Assembly: GCA_030625885.1 (NCBI GenBank)
Contig: DAOUPZ010000005.1
Coordinates: 62,001 to 126,000 of the forward strand
Source of the DNA: Clostridia bacterium
GTDB taxonomy: Bacteria > Bacillota > DAOUPZ01
Reading direction: 5' to 3'
DNA: 64,000 nt
In this document: piece by piece, positions 54,880 to 63,030 of the stretch
How positions within the stretch are numbered: the stretch's first letter is position 1
Layout: every line of letters starts with the position of its first letter
The notes under the pieces: generated by a model
What the model was told of the DNA's origin: nothing
Seen by the model: the letters and a program-made list of their open reading frames with translations, nothing else
The model's database searches: none
Translations under genes and position numbers: made by a program

Positions 54880-55806
54880 TTATTTATTAAATAATACCGT
54901 CATAATATTGATAACTGCCGGCCCCAATAAAACAACAAAAACAGTTGGGAATATAAAGAATATTAACGGAAGCAGCATTTTAACAGGCGCTTTCTTCGCT
55001 TTTTCTTCAATTTTTTGTTTATATAACCGCCGCATTTCTTTTGCTTGTATTCTTAAGACATTCCCAATACCTACACCCAATTTCTCTCCTTGAATAATGG
55101 CATTGACCACATTTTTAAACCCGTCAACTTGTAAGCGTTCTGCTAGATCCCGTAACCCATCATCACGAGATTTCCCCATTTTCATTTCTCTTATCATTCT
55201 TTTTAACTCTTCAGCAAGAGGGCCATGTATTTTTTGCGATACACGAATTAATGCCAAATCAAATCCTAATCCTGCTTCCACACTAACCATAAGAAGATCC
55301 ATTAAAAAAGGTAATTCTTTTGCCATACTCTTTTTTCTTTTATCACATCGTATTCTTAAAAGTAAATACGGCCCTAAACATTCAATAGCCGTTACTATAG
55401 CAAACAAGCGAAGCGTTTTTAAAAACGAAACGTGAAATTGAGACCAGCAATACCCTATGAGCAGCGTACTGCCCATGAATAACAGCATCGGAATGGTCAT
55501 AAATTGGGATATATCCATTTTCAGACCACTTTCCAGCAAGGTTTTTTTCAATTTATCTTTCATACCGGAAGGCATAACAGCCATTATAAATACCTTCAAT
55601 TTTATCATCAGTGGACCTACAACCCTTGTTAAGAAAGGAAGTGACCGCCTATTCTGCTTATTAGACAAATCATTTTGTGATATTTGAACATATTGCAATA
55701 ACCTTTTCGTTATTAGTGACTTATTATAGATTAATTTGTCAGATATCAAAATAAAAACAATCATAAATGTGATAGAAAAGCATCCTAGAATAAGCGCTTC
55801 AAACAT
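54880..55806 (-). CDS. tadC: Tad pilus inner-membrane platform protein TadC
   Basis: 308 residues with the T2SSF domain (DLLMVSVEAGLGFDLALIRV; GFKNVVNAIIQGEKLGVGIG) between membrane segments at the N-terminus, middle and C-terminus. TadB and TadC form the membrane platform of the Tad system. ATG behind AAAGGAGGTG, 24 bp after tadB. Confidence 0.9.
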   Translation of the reverse strand: MFEALILGCFSITFMIVFILISDKLIYNKSLITKRLLQYVQISQNDLSNKQNRRSLPFLTRVVGPLMIKLKVFIMAVMPSGMKDKLKKTLLESGLKMDISQFMTIPMLLFMGSTLLIGYCWSQFHVSFLKTLRLFAIVTAIECLGPYLLLRIRCDKRKKSMAKELPFLMDLLMVSVEAGLGFDLALIRVSQKIHGPLAEELKRMIREMKMGKSRDDGLRDLAERLQVDGFKNVVNAIIQGEKLGVGIGNVLRIQAKEMRRLYKQKIEEKAKKAPVKMLLPLIFFIFPTVFVVLLGPAVINIMTVLFNK

Positions 55807-55830
55807 CTCGACACCTCCTTTCGCTAAAAT

Positions 55831-56802
55831 CTATACATCAATACTGACAATTTTACGAATGCATAAAATCCCGACCAATTCTCCCGCAAGCGCAGCGATA
55901 ATAAAAAATATGCCCAATGGGTGAACAAAAAGTGTTTTCGTATATTCCGGATTGACAAAATACAATAACAGGAACAGTGATAGTGGAAGCAAAGAGACAA
56001 TATAACCAGAAATCCTTCCTTGCGCTGTCAGCGTCTTTATTTCTTGTTGAAGATAAACCCGCTCCCGGACATTTTCCGTAATGTTATCTAGTATTTCAGC
56101 CAAATTACCACCAACTTCTCGTTGAATAATAACTGCTGTAGCCATCATTTCTAACTCACTTACTTCAAGCCGCTGGACCATATTATTTAATGCTGCTTCA
56201 AGTGTGCTTCCTAATTGCATTTCCCGCAGCAATTGTGCAAACTCTGCAGCAATGGGTTTTTCTGCTTCTGATACGATATTATTGATGGCCATGGACAAAC
56301 TGTACCCTGCTCTTAATGCATTTGATAAGATCGGTAATACCCCAGGTAATTGCACTCGAATTTTTTTTTGTTTCCTTTTTTTCAAATGCCGGGGGATAAA
56401 AAAGAAAGATATGACGCCCAAAACACAGGGGAAAATAACAAATAAGCGTTTGTTTCCAAGAATATACACCAAAACCATCAGAACGAGTGTGGCTAGAATA
56501 TGTAAAAACAAGTATTCGTTAGGCTTTAAAGGAATATCAGCATCACTCAATCTTGTATCCAACCATTTTTCAAACCGAGAATAAGCATTAACTCTGCTTA
56601 ACAACTTGGACTTACCAAAAGAAAGCTTAACAGTGGATTTTTTATTCACAGGAGCTATGACTCTATGATCAATATATTTCCAATACCGTAGAAATCTTTT
56701 CTTAACAACACGTTGAAAAGAAAGATATTTGTATATATAGTAAACCAAAAATATGACTGTTATAAAAAAGGTTATTAATAAAACGATTTCCAATTTTATC
56801 AC
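55831..56802 (-). CDS. tadB: Tad pilus inner-membrane platform protein TadB
   Basis: 323 residues with a T2SSF domain (LPGVLPILSNALRAGYSLSM; MMATAVIIQREVGGNLAEIL) and about four membrane segments. GTG start with GGAGG 7 nt upstream. Lies between cpaF and tadC in the usual Tad order. Confidence 0.9.
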   Translation of the reverse strand: MIKLEIVLLITFFITVIFLVYYIYKYLSFQRVVKKRFLRYWKYIDHRVIAPVNKKSTVKLSFGKSKLLSRVNAYSRFEKWLDTRLSDADIPLKPNEYLFLHILATLVLMVLVYILGNKRLFVIFPCVLGVISFFFIPRHLKKRKQKKIRVQLPGVLPILSNALRAGYSLSMAINNIVSEAEKPIAAEFAQLLREMQLGSTLEAALNNMVQRLEVSELEMMATAVIIQREVGGNLAEILDNITENVRERVYLQQEIKTLTAQGRISGYIVSLLPLSLFLLLYFVNPEYTKTLFVHPLGIFFIIAALAGELVGILCIRKIVSIDV

Positions 56803-56820
56803 CTCTTTCCCTCCAGATAC

Positions 56821-58170
56821 TTATACCCCTATTGCTTCGAGTTTCTCACTGACCTTGGGTCGGATCCCTGTTTCAATAAATGCTCCTTTTTCACTCCCCA
56901 AAGTCCCTCTACTATTATGTTCAAAACGAAAGATATCCTGACAAACATATACATCTCCTTCCATCCCGAGTACTTCTGTAACATAGGAGATTCTTCTTTT
57001 ACCATCTCTAAAACGTTCTGTCTGAACAATAATATCTATTGCAGAAACAACCTGCTGCCGAATGGCCTTTAAGGGTAATTCAACCCCTCCCAGCAGTACC
57101 ATCGTTTCCAGTCTAGCCAAGGCATCATGCGGTGTATTGGCATGAATCGTAGATATAGAACCACTGTGACCGGTATTCATGGCCTGCAGCATATCTAAGG
57201 CTTCCCCTCCGCGCACTTCGCCAACCACAATACGATCCGGCCGCATCCTTAATGTATTCCTGACTAAATCATTAATTGTAACAGCCCCTTTTCCTTCAAC
57301 ATTGGGCGGGCGGGCTTCTAACCGCACAACATGGGGCTGCATCAATTGCAGTTCTGCGGCATCCTCAATCGTAATAATACGTTCATTATGAGGAATAAAG
57401 GAACTTAAACAGTTCAGCAAAGTTGTTTTACCTGATCCTGTACCACCGGAAATAATGATGTTTAATTTCCCCAAAACACACCGTTTTAAAAAAACTGCTA
57501 TTTTATTATTTAATGAATTAAATTGGATGAGCTTTTTTATGGTAAGCGGTTTTTTCGCAAATTTCCTTATGGTAAGCGTGGGTCCTTCTAATGCGATCGG
57601 ATGAATAACCGCGTTAACCCGTGACCCGTCAGGAAGACGCGCATCTACCATGGGTGAACTTTCATCAATTCGCCTTCCTAGAGGTGTTACAATCTTTTCA
57701 ATAACATGCAACAGATGGCTATTATCACGAAAATGATTGGGAACCGCTTCAATCATTCCTTTTCTTTCTACAAATATTTTATTACATCCGTTCACCATAA
57801 TTTCGGATATACTTTCATCTTCCAACAACGGTGTAATCGGTCCATAAGCAAAAATGTCCTGAAACAGCTCATTTATAATCTTTTTATAGTCACCTATTGG
57901 AATTTTAACAACTTCTTTCTGTAAACTTGTATTAATAATACGCTCTAATTGTTTTTTTACTTTTTCTTCGTTTCCTTTGCCATTTAACACAAAATCATGA
58001 TTATCGCCAATTTCCTGAATAATATCCCCATGTATTCTATCTTTTAAATCTTTATAAATATCTTTCTCATAAGTATAAGTCGTACCGGTACTTTTCGTGC
58101 TCCGTTTCTTTTGCTGCGCTTGATCGTTATCAGCTTTTCTTTTTTGTTCCATCTTCTCCAGCAAAGACAT
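56821..58170 (-). CDS. cpaF: Tad pilus assembly ATPase CpaF/TadA
   Basis: 449 residues, secretion ATPase driving Flp pilus extension (and, in some species, retraction). Walker [13 protein letters not shown], Asp box TIEDAAELQ, Walker [16 protein letters not shown] and His box [15 protein letters not shown] are all present. A charged N-terminal extension ([14 protein letters not shown]) is typical. AAGGGGG precedes the ATG. Confidence 0.94.
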   Translation of the reverse strand: MSLLEKMEQKRKADNDQAQQKKRSTKSTGTTYTYEKDIYKDLKDRIHGDIIQEIGDNHDFVLNGKGNEEKVKKQLERIINTSLQKEVVKIPIGDYKKIINELFQDIFAYGPITPLLEDESISEIMVNGCNKIFVERKGMIEAVPNHFRDNSHLLHVIEKIVTPLGRRIDESSPMVDARLPDGSRVNAVIHPIALEGPTLTIRKFAKKPLTIKKLIQFNSLNNKIAVFLKRCVLGKLNIIISGGTGSGKTTLLNCLSSFIPHNERIITIEDAAELQLMQPHVVRLEARPPNVEGKGAVTINDLVRNTLRMRPDRIVVGEVRGGEALDMLQAMNTGHSGSISTIHANTPHDALARLETMVLLGGVELPLKAIRQQVVSAIDIIVQTERFRDGKRRISYVTEVLGMEGDVYVCQDIFRFEHNSRGTLGSEKGAFIETGIRPKVSEKLEAIGV

Positions 58171-58175
58171 TCATT

Positions 58176-59372
58176 CTACCCCCTTTTCAGGAAACTGAGA
58201 AATTTTCTTTTGCGTATATTTATGGCTTGTGCTTCTTCATGATTGCTGAGACGTGAGGCAAACCGGTTAACAATCTTCGTTATGGTTTCCTGAGGTTCGG
58301 AAAGCACAAACGGATCTCCTTTATTGACACAAATCCCTACCAGTTCCGGATTATCAGGTAAATAACATGCAACCGGATAATTTAATGCTTTTTGCACTTC
58401 CTGCCAGGTAATGCCTATTTCCATTGACGATTTATTTAAAATAATTTTTATTTTCGAAGTATCAATTTTTAAAGATTCCATAATATCCAATCCCACTTTA
58501 ACATTTTTTATGGTTGGTAAATCCAATGTAGATATGACAAATATCTCATCCGATAACTCAAGGGACATTAAAACAGGATCATTAAATACGGGTGGTGTAT
58601 CAATAATAATAAAGTCAAAGCATTGTTTAAGGCTGTTTATGATCGCTTTTACATGCTCTTCCAATACCAAATCCGCTTTTTCTGGCTGCAACGGCCCGGG
58701 AAGAACATAGATCCCGGAACTATGCTGAACCAAATAGTCGTTAACATTTTCTTCATTAATCTCATTGACTTCATTAATGAGTTCCACAATACTTTTCTTA
58801 GGAATAATGTTCAAAAAAACCGATACATCACCAAACTGTAAATCCAGGTCAATCAAGACCACACGGTGATTATAAACATGTGTCAAACTTGCTCCTAGAT
58901 TGGTTGTTATCGTTGTTTTCCCAACACCGCCTTTGGTACTGATAATTGAAATAACCTTTCCCTCATCATCTTCCAGCGTTTTTTTATTCCCATTTTTCTC
59001 ATTTACTGAATGTTGCATATACCGCTCAATACTATCTTTTATTCCATCTATTTGTAATGGCTTCACTAAAAAATCTTTAGCTCCTATGATCAATGAGCGG
59101 CGAATGGTCTCTGGTTCTTTTTTAGAAGATAATATAATAATACCTACCTCTCGCCTGGAATCCATAAAGCTTTTTGCCAGTTCCAGACCGTTATCCAAAA
59201 AATCTAAATCTATTAATATAACATCAGGTTTAACTTTATGGAACTGATTTTTGATGTACCCCTTTTTTTGAATAATATAGAACTTTGATAATTTCATAAT
59301 ATCCTTTAATGATGAAACTTCATTTATGACTGTTTCATCGTTGGTAATTAACATCAAGTCTATTGTACTCAT
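58176..59372 (-). CDS. tadZ: Tad pilus localisation ATPase CpaE/TadZ
   Basis: 398 residues: an N-terminal atypical receiver-like domain (residues 5-120, with LIDLDFLDNG) and a MinD/ParA ATPase domain with the deviant Walker A STKGGVGKTT. Places the Tad machine in the cell. Two ATGs (59375, 59372) follow AAAGGAGG; 59372 has better spacing. Confidence 0.9.
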   Translation of the reverse strand: MSTIDLMLITNDETVINEVSSLKDIMKLSKFYIIQKKGYIKNQFHKVKPDVILIDLDFLDNGLELAKSFMDSRREVGIIILSSKKEPETIRRSLIIGAKDFLVKPLQIDGIKDSIERYMQHSVNEKNGNKKTLEDDEGKVISIISTKGGVGKTTITTNLGASLTHVYNHRVVLIDLDLQFGDVSVFLNIIPKKSIVELINEVNEINEENVNDYLVQHSSGIYVLPGPLQPEKADLVLEEHVKAIINSLKQCFDFIIIDTPPVFNDPVLMSLELSDEIFVISTLDLPTIKNVKVGLDIMESLKIDTSKIKIILNKSSMEIGITWQEVQKALNYPVACYLPDNPELVGICVNKGDPFVLSEPQETITKIVNRFASRLSNHEEAQAINIRKRKFLSFLKRG

Positions 59373-59441
59373 CATATTCCTCCTTTCTGTGTATAGATGT
59401 TTTAACTGTTCATATTGCCTTTAATCACGTTTATCAAGTAT

Positions 59442-60116
59442 TCAATCATCATTTTTGTCTTTATTATCATCATAAGGACGTAACAACAATCTGATTTTCC
59501 CTTTTTCGGCCGCATAAGTAAGAACCTTTCCTTCTTCCGGCGTAACACAAAGCGTATAAGTCTTAGCTTCAACCTTAGTAGGTACCTGCTCATTTAATTT
59601 ACTCCCTATTGCCAGAACTTGAATATATTCCAATATCATTTTAGCCCGTTCTTCCTCACAACTGTTATTTTGATCCATTACCGCAACAACATCTACATAA
59701 TCCCCGACTGCAACATGCTGCCCTACCCCTATTATTTCATCTACTTTTATGGATATTGCCCGCATGCCTTCTGATATAGAAATGGAGAGACCGATATTAT
59801 CATTGCTTATAACCAGTTGTTTTTTTAATATTTGCTGCCCGTCAAAAATATCGTTCACACAATGTTTCCCAATCACCTCTTCTACCCGTGAACAGGCATC
59901 TTTATTTTTATATTGCTGCGGTATGCTTTCAATTCTGATCATCTCCGGTAATATTTTTGTGCGTTCCAGAATGGTTTGAGTGGCAATAACAACCGGTTCA
60001 TAGATGATTTCTTTTTGTTTCTCCAGTTTTTGAAGATACATATAAAAAAGGGATGTTGTGATGCTCGCCATCAAAATGGCAATAATAAATATTTTTTTTC
60101 GTTTACTAGACGTCAT
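59442..60116 (-). CDS. cpaB: Tad pilus assembly protein CpaB/RcpC
   Basis: 224 residues: one N-terminal membrane segment, then an SAF domain (VVIATQTILERTKIL) and the CpaB beta-clip region (GMRAISIKVDEIIGVGQHV...GDYVDVVAVM). ATG 60116 follows AAGAAGGG. Immediately upstream lies a truncated copy. Confidence 0.88.
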   Translation of the reverse strand: MTSSKRKKIFIIAILMASITTSLFYMYLQKLEKQKEIIYEPVVIATQTILERTKILPEMIRIESIPQQYKNKDACSRVEEVIGKHCVNDIFDGQQILKKQLVISNDNIGLSISISEGMRAISIKVDEIIGVGQHVAVGDYVDVVAVMDQNNSCEEERAKMILEYIQVLAIGSKLNEQVPTKVEAKTYTLCVTPEEGKVLTYAAEKGKIRLLLRPYDDNKDKNDD

Positions 60117-60327
60117 AAAATCCCTTCTTTCTTTCACTACGCTCCACCCATAATATTTTGGGTTTAAGTCTATTCTGAACCGATATATCTGAGGCCGCTA
60201 CGATAACAGGTTCATAAATAATCTCATTTTGTTTACCTATCATCAAAGAAAGCCACAGGAAAAACGCAATCATACTACCAATCAAAAAAGTTATCATAAC
60301 CATCTTTCTCAATATAGGTTTTGTCAT
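60106..60327 (-). pseudogene. truncated cpaB copy
   Basis: 73 residues. A membrane segment and the SAF start, NEIIYEPVIVAA, closely match the intact CpaB (KEIIYEPVVIAT), then the sequence ends after RKKGFYDV, overlapping the cpaB start by 11 bp. Both have the same AAGAAGGGAT ribosome site, so it looks like a tandem duplication that lost its C-terminal two thirds. It could still be translated as a small membrane protein. Confidence 0.75.
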
Positions 60328-60356
60328 ACGATCCCTTCTTTCTTTTTTCCCGGAGC

Positions 60357-60860
60357 CTACTCCACTTTCATATAGATGAGTGCATCGATCGGATAGGGAT
60401 TTGGAAGAATCTGTTCCATGAGCGGAGAGAAAATATCTAAAGAATGATTGATTCTAACCATCAAATCATCTCCTGTCTGCCGGGTAACAGCATCAGGACT
60501 GATTTTTACAATGACATTATCAATACCGGCATTCAAGCTGGAAATGGTCGCAATAACCATGTTCCGTCCCTGCTCATCCGTTCCGGAAGAATAAGCAACG
60601 GTACATCCTGCCCCCATATAACCGGACAAATTGTTCACAATCTTTTCCACAACCACCGTATCCGAAGTATTTACAACGCCCACCCTTGCCCCTTCACGGC
60701 TGGCAAACTGCATCATTTGCATGATATATAAAACACGGCCAAATTCAATCATACTAAAGAGTAATAAAAGAAATATCGGTAAAATCAAAGCCAATTCCAC
60801 CACAGTTTGCCCGCGTTTCTCCCGCATCACCTTAATTGATTTTGTTATCCATTGACACAT
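60357..60860 (-). CDS. tadE: TadE-like pseudopilin
   Basis: 167 residues; the class III-type leader and hydrophobic stretch RGQTVVELALILPIFLLLL is the TadE signature, followed by a soluble periplasm-side domain. Starts at ATG 60860 behind AAGGTG. First gene of the leftward Tad operon, with the shared-type promoter at 61038-61069. Confidence 0.9.
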   Translation of the reverse strand: MCQWITKSIKVMREKRGQTVVELALILPIFLLLLFSMIEFGRVLYIMQMMQFASREGARVGVVNTSDTVVVEKIVNNLSGYMGAGCTVAYSSGTDEQGRNMVIATISSLNAGIDNVIVKISPDAVTRQTGDDLMVRINHSLDIFSPLMEQILPNPYPIDALIYMKVE

Positions 60861-61037
60861 GTTTTCACCTTCTTCACTGTTATCATTAAACCTGAAGCTC
60901 AGAACTTTATTCGTTCCTTGTTACTCGTTTCAATATCCATCTTATGTAAAAAAACATTTTACTTAATACCTCTGTTACCCTTTTTAGCAACAACATTGGA
61001 TAGATTATATTTCATTACATGGAATTTATTTCTATTA

Positions 61038-61069
61038 CATCTTATGCATATCCAAGTTAAAATGTTAAT
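61038..61069 (-). promoter_or_regulatory. shared-type promoter (ATTAACATT-N14-CATAAGATG)
   Basis: Minus strand: ATTAACATT (61069-61061), 14 nt, CATAAGATG (61046-61038), about 180 bp before tadE. Same layout as the ATP-grasp promoters. Confidence 0.7.
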
Positions 61070-61103
61070 ATTTAACAAAATCACTATCATCTTTTAAATG
61101 AAA

Positions 61104-61155
61104 GTTAAACAAAGATAGGCCTTGTAAACATTTACAAGGCCTATCTTTGTTTAAC
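61104..61155. terminator. strong terminator after flp
   Basis: Perfect 25-bp stem GTTAAACAAAGATAGGCCTT and onward with a 2-nt loop. It directly follows the flp stop, giving flp its own transcript as usual for abundant pilins. Confidence 0.9.
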
Positions 61156-61161
61156 TGCTAA

Positions 61162-61353
61162 TTAAAGACTATTACTTACTTCTGTAAACATATTTGTCAG
61201 ATTGCCTCCCATAGTCGTTAATATCGTAATCACAACAACTGCTACAAGTGCTAGAATGAGCCCATATTCTACTAAACCCTGACCTTCTTCATCCATTGTT
61301 ACTTGATCAAACATACATCTTAAGAAAACCATTAAATTGGTTAGCATATCCAA
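61162..61353 (-). CDS. flp: Flp/Fap pilin
   Basis: 63 residues. The prepilin signature GQGLVEYGLILALVAVVVI, with cleavage expected after the Gly and Glu at +5 of the Flp motif, precedes a short hydrophilic C-terminus. Major pilus subunit of the Tad system. ATG behind AAAGGAGGG. The prepilin peptidase (TadV/CpaA) is not in the window. Confidence 0.92.
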   Translation of the reverse strand: MDMLTNLMVFLRCMFDQVTMDEEGQGLVEYGLILALVAVVVITILTTMGGNLTNMFTEVSNSL

Positions 61354-61418
61354 TCCCTCCTTTCTTTTATGAGTTATAAAATAATGACTATCCCCCTTTT
61401 TGGTAATATATTCTAATA

Positions 61419-61450
61419 CATCATATGCGTAATGGATAATAAATGTTAAT
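61419..61450 (-). promoter_or_regulatory. shared-type promoter (ATTAACATT-N14-CATATGATG)
   Basis: Minus strand: ATTAACATT (61450-61442), 14 nt, CATATGATG (61427-61419), about 66 bp before flp. Confidence 0.7.
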
Positions 61451-61513
61451 TTTTACCTAAAACGTTTGCAGTCGTCTTTCAGTTGATAGTAAAAAAACTC
61501 TGAAGGATTTTTC

Positions 61514-61660
61514 GAGGGAAGAGGAAAGACCGCAGCCTTTGGCTGCTGAACGAGGAACGAAAAAGATTAAGAGAGGGCTAAAGGCTAAAAGCTAAAGGCA
61601 AAAGATTAGGAAAACGACTTCGCCGTTTTTGGGAGAAAGATTAAAGGGGAAAGAAAAAAT
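61514..61660 (+). repeat. heptad-word repeats with hairpin inserts (GAGGAAC and GGCTAAA types)
   Basis: GAGGGAA, GAGGAAA, then a hairpin insert with GCAGCCTTTGGCTGC, GAGGAAC and the tail GAAAAAGATTAAG (61559-61571). Then GGCTAAA, GGCTAAA, AGCTAAA, GGCAAAA, GATTAGG (61576-61610), a hairpin AAAACGACTTCGCCGTTTT and a tail GAAAGATTAAAGG. Two words and both module types in one block. Confidence 0.85.
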
Positions 61661-61786
61661 GTCTAAAAAAAATGACCTTTAAACCAAATAATAATATCAC
61701 AAAGCACTTATACCTTCCATATTATGTAACAAGGAGCTTTTATTGATCATTTCTCAAATTATCAAAAGACTTAAGGGGTGGATAAA

Positions 61787-62926
61787 ATGAAACAAATATT
61801 TAAAGATCAGAGAGGAACAGCAATCGTCTTGTTTGTCCTGATGTTTACGGTGATTTGCGGTATTAGCGGACTGGTGGTTGACCTGGGCTATGTGTTTTAT
61901 AACAAGCATAAGTTACAAAATGCTGTAGATGCTGCGGCTCTAGCTGCTGCCCAGCAAATCATTAATAACCCCGGTCAGATAACTTATAGCGCAGAAGATA
62001 TTGCAGAAAAAAACGGCGTTAGCCCTAGCGAGCTTACCATAAATCATCCTTACCAGGTTGACGAAAATAAAGTAGAGGTATCTGCTACCCAAATGTTGGA
62101 TTATTTCTTTATGCAAATCCTTGGATTTAACAGCACAACCATATCTGCCCGAGCCGTGGCAATGCGCTACAATTGTATTGACTTTACCGATGAGGCTTTA
62201 AAATATGCCATTTTCAGCGGCAGTACTTCTTTGCCATTAACATTTGCAGGAGAAGGTTCTATTATAAATGGTGACGTTCACGGCAACAATAATGTCTCCC
62301 TTCATGGTGTAGGCCATACCATTAATGGCAATGTATCAGCAGTAGGTACAATATCCTCGATTAATGACACAATAACAGGAACAATAACTGAAGGGTCCCC
62401 CAAATTACCCATACCCGTGTTTGATTTCAACACTTACGCCTATCATGCTGATAAGGTATTTAATGAGGACGTTACCTTAAATGGTGAAGTAACCATAGAT
62501 GGAATTTGGCTTGTAAATGGAAATATTCACATTTCAGGTTGTCGTGTATCTGGTAAGGGAATTATATTAGCTACCGGTGAAATACAGATATCAGGAAGTT
62601 TGGAATATAACACTTATAAAGCGGAGTACTACGCTTCTAACCCCGAATACAACGAAATCCTAGAGTATAACAGTTCCGACTCCCTACTGTCGCTATACTC
62701 ACAAACCGATATTCAAATTAGTGCGGTTAACGCTGATATATACGGTGTATTATATGCTCCTAATGGGCAAATTCGTATAAATGGTTCAGGTAATACAGTC
62801 CATGGTGCCCTTATAGCCGATCAGGTTACCTGGGCCGGAAGTGATATAGTCATTAATGGGGACTATGATATCAGAACGCCCGGTGCATTTACAACTGAGA
62901 AAGAAGTATTTGCATTGATAGAATAA
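61787..62926 (+). CDS. TadG-like pilus-locus protein with beta-helix domain
   Basis: 379 residues. The N-terminal Tad domain (RGTAIVLFVLMFTVICG with VVDLGYVFYNKHKLQNAVDAAA) anchors it in the membrane. From about residue 145 it carries repeated short strands (NGDVHGNNN, INGNVSAVG, ING/ISG turns) that look like a right-handed beta-helix of the polymer-forming/DUF7305 kind. ATG 61787 follows AGGGGTG by 6-7 nt. Divergent from flp; followed by a paralogue. Confidence 0.82.
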   Translation: MKQIFKDQRGTAIVLFVLMFTVICGISGLVVDLGYVFYNKHKLQNAVDAAALAAAQQIINNPGQITYSAEDIAEKNGVSPSELTINHPYQVDENKVEVSATQMLDYFFMQILGFNSTTISARAVAMRYNCIDFTDEALKYAIFSGSTSLPLTFAGEGSIINGDVHGNNNVSLHGVGHTINGNVSAVGTISSINDTITGTITEGSPKLPIPVFDFNTYAYHADKVFNEDVTLNGEVTIDGIWLVNGNIHISGCRVSGKGIILATGEIQISGSLEYNTYKAEYYASNPEYNEILEYNSSDSLLSLYSQTDIQISAVNADIYGVLYAPNGQIRINGSGNTVHGALIADQVTWAGSDIVINGDYDIRTPGAFTTEKEVFALIE

Positions 62927-63030
62927 AAAACATATACTGCAATACATCTTTGTAGATGAGTAAAAAAACTCAAGTAGTAATTTTAATAAGCTTTTGTAAA
63001 TCATACAAGAACCTCTGAGAGGTGGATAAA

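Larger units (their letters stand above)
61354..61786. other. 433-bp divergent spacer between flp and tadG-like gene
   Basis: Holds the flp promoter (61419-61450), a heptad-repeat block (61514-61660) and a possible promoter for the rightward gene: AC (61699-61700), 17 nt, CATATTATG (61718-61726). Confidence 0.6.
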
